From Hyphomicrobiales bacterium (GTDB lineage: Bacteria; Pseudomonadota; Alphaproteobacteria; Rhizobiales; Rhizobiaceae), in contig UBXG01000017.1 in the NCBI GenBank assembly GCA_900469475.1, positions 62,001 to 126,000 on the forward strand: a DNA stretch of 64,000 nt, given 5' to 3'. How positions within the stretch are numbered: position 1 is the stretch's first letter; each line of letters opens with the position of its first letter. The position numbers and the translations under genes are program-made. The notes beneath the pieces were generated by a model. It did not search any database, was not told the origin of the DNA, and saw only the letters and a program-made list of their open reading frames with translations. Below, one piece after another: positions 7,594 to 15,445 of the stretch.

Positions 7594-7800
7594 ATGATAG
7601 AAAACACCAATCGGACAACCGCCCGCAAAGTTATCCGCGGCCGCCCATACAGTATTGCCGAGTTTGCACGGAAATATCGTCTCGACGATGCGGAGGCAAA
7701 ACGCCTCTTCTACAAGTTCGGCCCGTCGTCCACCGAGCTGGACCTGCTCATGGCCGCCAAACGAAGACCGCCCACCCTTGCCACCGCAATCGGCCAATAA
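7594..7800 (+). CDS. Small conserved-looking hypothetical protein
   Basis: A 68-residue basic protein; the ATG at 7594 follows AAAGGAGG at an ideal distance, which decides the start over an ATG nine codons upstream. The central part (YSIAEFARKYRLDDAEAKRLF followed by KFGPSSTELDLLM) reads like a short helical, DNA- or protein-binding unit and faintly recalls the DUF3606 family of small alphaproteobacterial proteins, a resemblance I cannot confirm. There is no signal peptide or membrane segment. Function unknown. Confidence 0.6.
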   Translation: MIENTNRTTARKVIRGRPYSIAEFARKYRLDDAEAKRLFYKFGPSSTELDLLMAAKRRPPTLATAIGQ

Positions 7801-7836
7801 CGACGCGGCTCCTTTGCTCCACTTGCGAAATATCCC

Positions 7837-7867
7837 GAAATCGTCGGCCCTTAGGGACGACGATTTC
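7837..7867. other. Perfect stem-loop between the small gene and the GntR regulator
   Basis: GAAATCGTCG (7837-7846) and CGACGATTTC (7858-7867) form a 10-bp perfect stem; the loop itself contains CCC-TTA-GGG, which can extend the pairing past one G-A mismatch. It lies 37 bases after the stop at 7800 and has no T-run on either strand, so it is not a standard terminator. Confidence 0.5.
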
Positions 7868-7984
7868 CGGTACGGCGATTTGAACGGACCGCCAAGCCGG
7901 CCTTGTTGACGTGTCACGACCGTTGCCTTCGACGAGGCCAGATGACACTGTGTGCCCTCACGCATAAGCCGGACATGATTTCGG

Positions 7985-8599
7985 ATGCAGAATTCGCTCA
8001 GCCATCTTGCCTATCTCGCGCTGGAATATGCGATCGTGTCGCTCGAGCTGAAGCCAGGCGGCCTTGTGACCGAAAAGCAGCTGATCGAGATGGCGGGACA
8101 CGGACGAACGCCGGTGCGCGAGGCCATTCAGAAGCTGGCCTGGCAGGGATTGATCCATGTGCGCCCGCGCGTCGGCCTGCAAATCGCGGAAATTCGTCCG
8201 GAAGATCATCAATATGTCATGCAGGTGCGGCGCGAACTGGAACCGATTGCCGCCGCGCTCGCCGCCACCTATGCCGATCCGCAGCAGCGGGAGCGATTGC
8301 GGGAATGCGCCCGACGGATGGAGGAATGCGCCGGTACCGGCGACCTGCCCGGTTTTTTCGCCGCCGACAAGACATTCGATGAAATTCTGGAAGCCGCCTG
8401 CCCCAACAATTTCATCACAGCGGCGCTCGCCCCAGTGCAAACACATGCGCGCCGGCTGTGGTATTCGACTGGAACGCATGACCGCATGGGCGGCGCGATT
8501 GCCATGCATGTTCAGGCGATAGACGCCATCCGCGGCGGCGATGCCGACAAGGCACGCACAGCCATGGCCGCACTCATCGATTATCTCAATAATGCATGA
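7985..8599 (+). CDS. GntR-family transcriptional regulator (FadR/FCD subfamily)
   Basis: A 204-residue DNA-binding regulator. Residues 1-70 form the winged helix-turn-helix, with the recognition-helix signature GRTPVREAIQKLAWQGLI and the wing VRPRVGLQIAEI. Residues about 75-200 form the all-helical FCD ligand-binding domain, with the metal/ligand-binding pattern DKTFDEILEAA and, near the end, AMHVQAIDAI. FCD regulators usually repress neighbouring catabolic genes and release DNA on binding an organic acid, but no catabolic genes adjoin this one, so its target is unknown. A stop codon in frame at 7976 sets the upstream limit; no good Shine-Dalgarno is visible. The stop lies inside the shared terminator with fpr. 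Confidence 0.88.
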   Translation: MQNSLSHLAYLALEYAIVSLELKPGGLVTEKQLIEMAGHGRTPVREAIQKLAWQGLIHVRPRVGLQIAEIRPEDHQYVMQVRRELEPIAAALAATYADPQQRERLRECARRMEECAGTGDLPGFFAADKTFDEILEAACPNNFITAALAPVQTHARRLWYSTGTHDRMGGAIAMHVQAIDAIRGGDADKARTAMAALIDYLNNA

Positions 8600-8640
8600 A
8601 AAAGGCGGCTTCGTTGCCGAAACCGCCTTTTTCATGCATT
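8591..8640. terminator. Bidirectional terminator between gntR-type gene and fpr
   Basis: AATGCATGAAAAAGGCGG (8591-8608) and CCGCCTTTTTCATGCATT (8623-8640) are perfect 18-base inverted repeats with a 14-base loop. The T/A runs within the arms serve both directions. It separates two convergent genes and overlaps the regulator's stop codon. Confidence 0.85.
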
Positions 8641-8652
8641 GGAATAATTCGC

Positions 8653-9465
8653 TTAACCGACGAAAGCGCGTTCGATGACGAACTCGGCCGGCTTATTGTT
8701 GGCACCTTCGTTCAGGCCGGCCTTTTCGAGCAGGCCCTTGGTGTCCTTCAGCATGGCGGAGGAGCCGCAGATCATGCCGCGATCGATCGCGGGATCCAGC
8801 GGCGGAACGCCGAGGTCGCTGAAAAGCTTGCCGTTTTCGATGAGATCGGTGATGCGGCCCTTGAAGGGGAATTCCTCGCGGGTGACGGTCGCATAGTGGC
8901 GCAGCTTATCGCCGACGACTTCGCTGAGGATCTCGTCATTGCGGATTTCCTCGACAAGATCGAAGCCGTATTTCAGCTCTGCAACATCGCGCGTCGTGTG
9001 GGTGAGGATGACTTCCTCGAATTTTTCATAGGTTTCCGGATCGCGGATAAGGCTCGCAAACGGCGCAACTCCAGTGCCGGTCGAGAACATATAGAGCCGA
9101 CGGCCAGGCGTCAGCGCATCCAGAACCAGCGTGCCCGTCGGCTTCTTGCGCATCAGCACTTCGTCGCCGGGCTTGATGTTCTGCAGGTGCGAGGTCAGCG
9201 GACCGTCCGGCACCTTGATGGAAAAGAATTCAAGCTCGTCGGCCCAGGCAGGGCTCGCGATCGAATAGGCACGATAAAGCGGCTTCCCCTCGACCATGAG
9301 GCCGATCATGGCGAACTCGCCCGAGCGGAAACGGAAGCCCTGCGGCCGGGTCATGGTGAAGCGAAAGAGCCGATCGGTATAATGCGTGACGCTCAGCACC
9401 TTCTCGGCGAAGACGCCGGCGGGTACTGCTGAAGCAAATTCATCTGTCTTTGCGGGGGCGTTCAT
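8653..9465 (-). CDS. fpr: Ferredoxin/flavodoxin--NADP+ reductase
   Basis: A 270-residue FAD enzyme that exchanges electrons between NADPH and ferredoxin or flavodoxin in the cytosol. The FAD-binding RAYS motif lies at residues 65-68 and the NADP-binding GTGVAPF motif in the middle. The C-terminus ends VIERAFVG, typical of the bacterial subclass with a short tail after the FAD-stacking residue. It lies downstream of, and on the same strand as, the sulfite-reduction operon, separated by 242 bases that should carry its own promoter. It could recycle ferredoxin for the sulfite reductase or serve oxidative-stress defence. Confidence 0.93.
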   Translation of the reverse strand: MNAPAKTDEFASAVPAGVFAEKVLSVTHYTDRLFRFTMTRPQGFRFRSGEFAMIGLMVEGKPLYRAYSIASPAWADELEFFSIKVPDGPLTSHLQNIKPGDEVLMRKKPTGTLVLDALTPGRRLYMFSTGTGVAPFASLIRDPETYEKFEEVILTHTTRDVAELKYGFDLVEEIRNDEILSEVVGDKLRHYATVTREEFPFKGRITDLIENGKLFSDLGVPPLDPAIDRGMICGSSAMLKDTKGLLEKAGLNEGANNKPAEFVIERAFVG

Positions 9466-9707
9466 TCTGTCTCGAATCCCGTATTAGTCTTACGCGTTCT
9501 TCCTGGGCACGTATTCCCTAGCAAGCTCATTTCGCGACGCTGATATAACAATATAGCCGGTTTTGAAAGGCATTCCATTCCAGCCGACGCTACGGGAGTG
9601 AAATATGCCTATTCCAGTCAAGTTTCCATATCACCGAGCGTACATAATTCGAAAGGTTTGAATACGGCAATCCGACACCAAATTGCCGCAACGGCCGCCT
9701 TTCGACG

Positions 9708-10220
9708 TCAGGCCGACTTTGCCGGCAATCGCCGCCAGCTATAGGCCTGCCCGCCTTCTGCGCGGCGCGCGGTCGGCTGATAGTAATGCGGAATGCCCGG
9801 AAGGCGGTTCTCCGCCAACCTCCTCAGTGCTGTTTCATTCGTCACCGAGAAACTATCAATGCCGACGCGCAGCATCAGCGGAATCTGGTCGATCAGCACG
9901 TCGCCGACAGCGCGCAACTCATTGGCGTAGCCGAGGCGTTGGCGCAGCAGCGAGGCATGGCTGAAGGCGCGGCCATCGTTGAATGCCGGAAAAGCAACCG
10001 CGACGATATCGAGACGATCGAGATAGGGCTGCAGCCGCGTCACGTCGTCGGCTGGCTTGATGACGACGCCGAGGCCGGCCTCATTGCTCTCTTCCGCCTT
10101 TGCGATCAACGCATCGAGGCCAAGCAGTGGCTTTTGCGCCTCGGTTGCCTTGACCTCGTCAGTCTCGATGACCCACGGATCGTGCTCCACGAAGCCTGTT
10201 TCACGCCAGATCTTGGTCAT
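9708..10220 (-). CDS. DUF934 family protein of the sulfite-reduction operon
   Basis: A 170-residue soluble protein of the DUF934 family, which is regularly found next to siroheme sulfite reductases in alpha- and betaproteobacteria. Recognisable segments are VAVAFPAFNDGRAFSHASLLR followed by QRLGYANELRAVGDVL, and the C-terminal PHYYQPTARR. The ATG at 10220 follows AAGGAG at seven bases; a TTG at 10226 would add two residues. It starts 11 bases after cysI and is the last gene of the operon. Its biochemical role is not established; an accessory role in sulfite reduction is inferred from context. Confidence 0.85.
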   Translation of the reverse strand: MTKIWRETGFVEHDPWVIETDEVKATEAQKPLLGLDALIAKAEESNEAGLGVVIKPADDVTRLQPYLDRLDIVAVAFPAFNDGRAFSHASLLRQRLGYANELRAVGDVLIDQIPLMLRVGIDSFSVTNETALRRLAENRLPGIPHYYQPTARRAEGGQAYSWRRLPAKSA

Positions 10221-10231
10221 GGTCAATCTCC

Positions 10232-11911
10232 TTACGCTGCTTCGGCTGCCGACGAGGACGCGCCGTAAAGCGCGGTCTTGAACGGCTGCGGCCCAACACG
10301 GCGATAAGCGGCGAGGAAGGTTTCGGAGGGATCCAGACGAAGACCGAGATAGGTGTCGACGATGGTCTCGATAGCGTCGGTCACCTTGTCGGGCTCGAAG
10401 CCGCGGCCGATGATCTCACCGATCGACGTATTCTCGTCGCCGGAGCCGCCGAGCGTGATCTGATAGAGTTCTGCGCCCTTCTTCTCCACACCGAGCAGAC
10501 CAATGTGGCCGACATGGTGATGGCCGCAGGCATTGATGCAGCCGGAAATCTTGATCTTCAGCTCGCCGATCTCCGCCTGGCGCTCGGGCGAACCGAAACG
10601 CGTAGAGATTTCCTGCGCAACCGGAATGGAGCGCGCATTGGCAAGCGCGCAATAGTCGAGGCCAGGACAGGCGATAATATCCGTGATCAGGCCGGCATTG
10701 GCCGTCTCCAGGCCGATAGCGACGAGGCCGCGATAGACGGCTTCGAGATCTGCCAGTGCAACATGCGGCAGGATGAGATTCTGCTCGTGGCTGACACGGA
10801 TTTCGTCGAAGGCATATTCCTCGGCAATATTGGCGACAGCGTCCATCTGCACATCCGTCGCATCGCCAGGAATGCCGCCGATCGGCTTCAGCGAGATTGT
10901 CACCATGCCATAATCGGGGTTCTTGTGCGGCTGCACGTTTTGCTGCACCCAGCGGGCAAAGGCCGGATCGGCCTTCTTCCAGCGCGCCAGGCTTTCCCAG
11001 CCTTCAGGGCGCTCCGGCAGCGCCGGCGGCGCGAAATAGGCCGAGATGGCCTGGACATCGGCTTCCGGCAGCTTCAGCTCGGTGTCTCGCAGCTTGTCGA
11101 ACTCGACTTCGACCTGGCGTGCCAGTTCCTCGGCGCCCGTTTCATGCACGAGGATCTTGATGCGCGCCTTGTACTTGTTGTCGCGGCGGCCATGCAGATT
11201 GTAAACGCGCATGATGGCGGTGATGTAGGAGAGAAGATCCGCTTCCGGCAAATAGTCACGGATCAGCTTTGCAACCAGCGGTGTACGCCCCTGCCCGCCG
11301 CCGACATAGACAGCAAAACCGATCTCGCCCTTGTCGTTTTTCTTCAGATGCAGGCCGACATCATGCACCTGAATGGCGGCACGGTCGCGCTCGGCGCCGG
11401 TGACGGCAATCTTGAACTTACGCGGCAGGAAGGAGAACTCCGGATGAACGGAGGACCATTGGCGCAGGATTTCGGCATAAGGCCTGGGATCTGCGACTTC
11501 ATCGGCCGCGGCGCCGGCAAAATGGTCGGCGGTCACGTTGCGAATGCAGTTGCCCGAGGTCTGGATGGCGTGCATCTCGACCGAAGCGAGATCAGCCAGC
11601 GCGTCCGGCATCTCGGAAAGCTTCGGCCAGTTGAACTGAAGGTTCTGACGCGTGGTGAAGTGGCCATAGCCGCGGTCATAAGTGCGGGCGACATGGGCGA
11701 GCATGCGCATCTGGCGCGAGCTCAGCGTCCCATAGGGAATGGCGATGCGCAGCATATAGGCGTGCAGCTGCAGATAGACGCCGTTCATCAGGCGTAGCGG
11801 CTTGAAGGCGTCTTCCGAAAGCTCCCCCGAGAGGCGTCGCTCCACCTGATCGCGAAACTGGGCAACCCGTTCCGCAACAAAGGCGTGGTCGAATTCATCG
11901 TAACGATACAT
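10232..11911 (-). CDS. cysI: Assimilatory sulfite reductase hemoprotein (nitrite/sulfite reductase family)
   Basis: A 559-residue enzyme that reduces sulfite to sulfide with six electrons in cysteine biosynthesis. The 4Fe-4S/siroheme ligands are visible as C-X5-C and C-X3-C: cysteines 415, 421, 458 and 462 in ACPGLDYC and SGCINACGHHH. Two ferredoxin-like half-domains with FTTRQNLQF and SHEQNLILPH flank them. The ATG at 11911 follows GAGGAAG. No flavoprotein subunit gene (cysJ) is nearby, which points to ferredoxin as electron donor. It lies between the DUF2849 and DUF934 genes in one operon with cysG. Nitrite reductases share this fold, but the operon favours sulfite. Confidence 0.9.
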   Translation of the reverse strand: MYRYDEFDHAFVAERVAQFRDQVERRLSGELSEDAFKPLRLMNGVYLQLHAYMLRIAIPYGTLSSRQMRMLAHVARTYDRGYGHFTTRQNLQFNWPKLSEMPDALADLASVEMHAIQTSGNCIRNVTADHFAGAAADEVADPRPYAEILRQWSSVHPEFSFLPRKFKIAVTGAERDRAAIQVHDVGLHLKKNDKGEIGFAVYVGGGQGRTPLVAKLIRDYLPEADLLSYITAIMRVYNLHGRRDNKYKARIKILVHETGAEELARQVEVEFDKLRDTELKLPEADVQAISAYFAPPALPERPEGWESLARWKKADPAFARWVQQNVQPHKNPDYGMVTISLKPIGGIPGDATDVQMDAVANIAEEYAFDEIRVSHEQNLILPHVALADLEAVYRGLVAIGLETANAGLITDIIACPGLDYCALANARSIPVAQEISTRFGSPERQAEIGELKIKISGCINACGHHHVGHIGLLGVEKKGAELYQITLGGSGDENTSIGEIIGRGFEPDKVTDAIETIVDTYLGLRLDPSETFLAAYRRVGPQPFKTALYGASSSAAEAA

Positions 11912-11928
11912 GACTTCCTCGGGACTTC

Positions 11929-12243
11929 TCAGACTGCAATGAAATCGGGATCGGCGGCGGCATAGCCCGGCGCGTATTCCATGGTGGGGCCTTCGGCGCG
12001 GATGCGCTCGCGCAGGCGCAGCGGCCAAAGTTTGCCGCCGGTTTCCTGCACGTCGATGAGATTGACGTCGACAACCTTGTTGTCAGCATAGGCCTGCTTG
12101 CCGATCGCTTCCAGTGCGGCTTCCGCTTCGGTATGGCGAGCGACAAGCGCCTCCTGCAGCGATGTCACCCACTCGCCATTTGCGTTCAGCCAGACGGCGA
12201 CGCCATCGGTGAGCCGGTTTGCGGTCAGAACCTTGTCGACCAT
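11929..12243 (-). CDS. DUF2849 family protein of the sulfite-reduction operon
   Basis: A 104-residue soluble protein (MVDKVLTANRLTDGVAVWLN at the start, then QEALVARHTEAEAALEAIG). DUF2849 genes are typically found between cysG and cysI in rhizobia and relatives, and the function is unknown. The ATG at 12243 lies just inside the end of cysG (the two overlap the sequence TGATG), so translation is probably coupled; AAGGA lies upstream within cysG. The next gene, cysI, starts 17 bases after its stop. Confidence 0.85.
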   Translation of the reverse strand: MVDKVLTANRLTDGVAVWLNANGEWVTSLQEALVARHTEAEAALEAIGKQAYADNKVVDVNLIDVQETGGKLWPLRLRERIRAEGPTMEYAPGYAAADPDFIAV

Positions 12244-12246
12244 CAA

Positions 12247-13683
12247 TCAGTTCCTTGCATAGTCTTGAGCAGCGGTCTCGCGACGGACCAGCGGCTCGGA
12301 TTGTTCAAAATTCGCACCGGCAACGGCATCGCCGATGATGACCATGACCGGCCCACCCAGCTCATCGCGGTGTTGGAGATCGGGCAGATCCCGCAATATT
12401 CCGTGCATCAGGCGGCGATCACGCCGGCTCGCATTCTCGATGATGGCAACGGTCGTCTCGGGCGGCAGGCCAGCTTGCATCAGACGGCCGGCGACGGAAG
12501 CGGCAACCGTACGTCCCATATACACCGCAATCGTGGCGCCGGATACGGCCAAACTCGCCCAATCGGGCAGCACATCGCCTGTGAGATCGTGACCCGTTGT
12601 GAAGACCAGCGACGAGGCGACGCCACGCAGCGTCAGCGGCAACTCGAAATCGGCAGCGGCGGCGAAAGCCGAGGTGATGCCCGGAACGATCTCATAGCCA
12701 ATGCCGGCAGCGCGCAGAGCCGCCATTTCCTCACCGGCACGGCCGTAAACCAGCGGATCGCCGGACTTCAGCCGCACGACGCGCTTGCCTTCGCGGCCAA
12801 GCTGCACCAGCAGATCGTTGATCTCTTCCTGCGACTTGCTATGGCATCCCTTGCGCTTGCCGACGGACAGGCGCTCGGCATCGCGGCGGCCCATGTCGAC
12901 GATCGCCTGCGGCACAAGCGCGTCGTAGACGATGACATCGGCTTCCATCATGACGCGCTGCGCCCGCAGCGTCAGCAGATCTTCGGCGCCCGGGCCGGCA
13001 CCGACCAGCCATACGCGACCCTCGACCTCACGTGACGACCGCAGCAGCTCATCGGCCGCCTGCTCCGCCTGCGCGACATGGCCAGCATTGACGGCGTCGG
13101 CGACGGATCCGGAAAAGAACTCCCGCCAGAAGATGCGGCGAGCAACGCCACGCGGCACGAGGCGATCGACCGGTTTGCGGAAGCGCGTCGCCAATTCTGC
13201 AAGCTTGCCAAGCGACGGCGACAGCATCTGATCGATCTGCGCACGGATCATCTGCGCCAGCACAGGTCCAGCACCCTCGGTGCCGATGGCAACGGCAACA
13301 GGCGCGCGGTTGACCAGCGCCGGCGTATAGAAATCGCAATAATCGGGCTGATCGACGGCGTTTGCCGGAATTCGCTCGGCGCGAGCCACATCGACGATAG
13401 CGCGATCAGCTTCCGCATCGCCAGTGGCGGCAAAGACGAGCGTCGCGCCCCTGACCTGATCGGGTGAAAAATCGCCACGTACAGTTTCGATGCGGTTGGC
13501 GATGAGGAAAGCATGATAGTCAGCCTCGGGCGCCGGCGTAAAGGCAACGACTTTCGCCTGCGTGTTCAAAAGCAGTCGCACCTTGGCAAAGGCCTCGTCG
13601 CCATTACCGAAGACAGCCGCCACCCTTCCTTCCACGCGGAAGAAAGCGGGAAACACCGAAAGCTGTTCAGTCCTGGGAGGCAT
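12247..13683 (-). CDS. cysG: Siroheme synthase (precorrin-2 dehydrogenase/ferrochelatase fused to uroporphyrinogen-III methyltransferase)
   Basis: A 478-residue bifunctional enzyme making siroheme, the cofactor of CysI. The first ~210 residues are the NAD-dependent dehydrogenase/ferrochelatase half (FPAFFRVEGRVAAVFGNGDEA, then DFYTPALVNRAPVAVAIGTEG). The rest is the SAM-dependent methyltransferase half, with VGAGPGAEDLLTLRA, VYDALVP, GDPLVYGRAGEE and a GxGPVMVIIGD end. It is first in the operon with DUF2849, cysI and DUF934, so expression should follow sulfur demand. ATG at 13683; a GTG directly before it is equally possible. Confidence 0.93.
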   Translation of the reverse strand: MPPRTEQLSVFPAFFRVEGRVAAVFGNGDEAFAKVRLLLNTQAKVVAFTPAPEADYHAFLIANRIETVRGDFSPDQVRGATLVFAATGDAEADRAIVDVARAERIPANAVDQPDYCDFYTPALVNRAPVAVAIGTEGAGPVLAQMIRAQIDQMLSPSLGKLAELATRFRKPVDRLVPRGVARRIFWREFFSGSVADAVNAGHVAQAEQAADELLRSSREVEGRVWLVGAGPGAEDLLTLRAQRVMMEADVIVYDALVPQAIVDMGRRDAERLSVGKRKGCHSKSQEEINDLLVQLGREGKRVVRLKSGDPLVYGRAGEEMAALRAAGIGYEIVPGITSAFAAAADFELPLTLRGVASSLVFTTGHDLTGDVLPDWASLAVSGATIAVYMGRTVAASVAGRLMQAGLPPETTVAIIENASRRDRRLMHGILRDLPDLQHRDELGGPVMVIIGDAVAGANFEQSEPLVRRETAAQDYARN

Positions 13684-13978
13684 CACTATTCCACTTCAAG
13701 ATTTAGCGAATATCGCCCCTGCGGCCAAGAGATTGAAGAAACAGAAATTCTAATGCCCATGCATGCGCGTATTCTTTTGCTCGACATGCCAAGGATTTGA
13801 GCAAAACTCACCAGGCGAGCAGATCGCAATAAGCCTATAAAATTTATAGATTTTTATGACTTAGCCCCATTGCCGAGCTGCTTTATTGCTTGTGGCAAAC
13901 ATAGTCTTTAAGGTATTTACGCATACCGCCGCATTTGCAATCCCGATAGACTGCAGCGAAAATCGCTGGAGAAAACCC

Positions 13979-14566
13979 TTGTCTGACAATAGCATCGCTG
14001 CACGCCTCCTCAATGTCGTCGAGCATGACATCCTGCCCCTGACCCGCAGAGGCGTGGCTGCCGGCAACAAGGTTTTCGGCGCGGCCATCCTGCGGAAGTC
14101 CGATCTCTCACTGGTCGTTGCGGAAACCAACAATGAATTGGAAAACCCGCTCTGGCATGGCGAGGTTCACACCCTCAAACGCTTCTACGAGCTTGGCGAG
14201 AAGCCGGCGACAAAGGATCTGATCTTCCTGTCCACGCACGAGCCGTGCACCATGTGCATGTCCGCCATCACCTGGGCCGGCTTCGATAATTTCTACTATT
14301 TCTTTAGCCATGAGGATTCGCGGGACGCCTTCGCAATCCCGCACGATCTCAAGATCCTGAAGGAAGTCTTCGGCCTGGAGCCGGGCGGCTATCGTCGCCA
14401 AAACGCATTCTGGAACAGCTTTGCCATCTCCGACCTGGTGGAGACGGAAGCGGATCCACGCAAAGGCGAGCTCAAAGACCAGACAGCGCGTATCAAGCAG
14501 GCCTATGCCGATCTCTCCGACAACTACCAGGCGTCGAAGAGCGGCAACGACATCCCTTTGAATTGA
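13979..14566 (+). CDS. Nucleoside/cytidine deaminase-family protein
   Basis: A 195-residue zinc hydrolase of the cytidine deaminase superfamily. The catalytic motif WHGEVHTLKRF supplies His60 and the proton-shuttling Glu62, and HEPCTMCMS supplies the zinc cysteines 90 and 93. I start it with TTG at 13979, which has GGAG seven bases upstream; starting at 13886 would add 31 residues unlike the family. The substrate (free base, nucleoside or nucleotide) is not clear from sequence; the C-terminal 60 residues go beyond the minimal deaminase fold. mazG, another nucleotide-handling gene, follows 19 bases downstream. Confidence 0.82.
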   Translation: MSDNSIAARLLNVVEHDILPLTRRGVAAGNKVFGAAILRKSDLSLVVAETNNELENPLWHGEVHTLKRFYELGEKPATKDLIFLSTHEPCTMCMSAITWAGFDNFYYFFSHEDSRDAFAIPHDLKILKEVFGLEPGGYRRQNAFWNSFAISDLVETEADPRKGELKDQTARIKQAYADLSDNYQASKSGNDIPLN

Positions 14567-14585
14567 TAGAGCAAGACCAGAGGCA

Positions 14586-15437
14586 ATGATGGAAGCATCG
14601 CGAGACATTTCCCGTCTGATCGACATCATGGCGGCGCTGCGAAACCCGGAGAGCGGTTGCCCCTGGGACATCGTCCAGACCTTCGAAACCATCAAGCCCT
14701 ATACGATCGAAGAGGCCTATGAGGTCGCGGATGCGATCGAGCGCAAGGATAACGACGATCTTTGCGACGAGCTCGGCGATCTCCTGCTGCAGGTCGTCTT
14801 CCACGCGCGAATCGCCGAGGAAGCCGGAGCATTTTCCTTCGGTGATGTCGTGCACGCCATTACCCGCAAGATGATCCGTCGCCATCCACATGTCTTTGCC
14901 GTCTCCGATGCCAAGACCGAGGATGCGGTGACGCTGCAATGGGATCGGATCAAGGCCGAAGAGAAGCGGGAACGCGCCGAACGCCGTGCCAAGAGCGGTA
15001 TCACTGAAGATTTCAAGGCCGGTTTCCTGGGTTCGGTGCAGCGGACTTTCCCTGCCCTTACCGAAGCCTTGAAACTGCAGGAGCGCGCCGCCAAGGTGAG
15101 TTTCGATTGGTCTGCGCCGGAGCCGATCCTCGACAAGATCGAGGAGGAGATCGGCGAATTGCGGGCAGCGCTTGCAAGCGGCGACAAGGCCAAGGTCAGC
15201 GACGAACTCGGCGATCTAATCTTTGCTGTCGTCAATATCGGCCGGCATGTGAACGCCGATCCCGAACAGGCGTTGCGCGGCACGAACACCAAATTCCGCC
15301 GCCGCTTCCATCACATCGAAACGACGCTCGAAGCTAAAGGCGAGACGCTGGAAGGCGCCTCGCTGGAGCGGATGGAAGAAATCTGGCAGTCAGCAAAGGC
15401 CATCGAGCGGCAGCTGGCAGGTGTCAAGTCGGCGTAA
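14586..15437 (+). CDS. mazG: Nucleoside triphosphate pyrophosphohydrolase MazG
   Basis: A 283-residue enzyme that hydrolyses (d)NTPs to monophosphate and pyrophosphate, cleaning up aberrant nucleotides and in E. coli lowering ppGpp. Two tandem MazG modules are visible. The first has the metal-binding EEAYE (residues 42-46) and DELGD (61-65) motifs; the second repeats EEIGELRAAL and DELGDLIFAV. Two ATGs in a row (14586 and 14589) follow AGAGG; I chose the first. It probably shares a transcript with the deaminase upstream. Confidence 0.93.
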   Translation: MMEASRDISRLIDIMAALRNPESGCPWDIVQTFETIKPYTIEEAYEVADAIERKDNDDLCDELGDLLLQVVFHARIAEEAGAFSFGDVVHAITRKMIRRHPHVFAVSDAKTEDAVTLQWDRIKAEEKRERAERRAKSGITEDFKAGFLGSVQRTFPALTEALKLQERAAKVSFDWSAPEPILDKIEEEIGELRAALASGDKAKVSDELGDLIFAVVNIGRHVNADPEQALRGTNTKFRRRFHHIETTLEAKGETLEGASLERMEEIWQSAKAIERQLAGVKSA

Positions 15438-15445
15438 AAGCCGTC

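Noticed and set aside
10505..11797. A 430-codon open frame opposite cysI
   Set aside because: Antisense to an intact sulfite reductase gene and without recognisable domain or ribosome-binding site.
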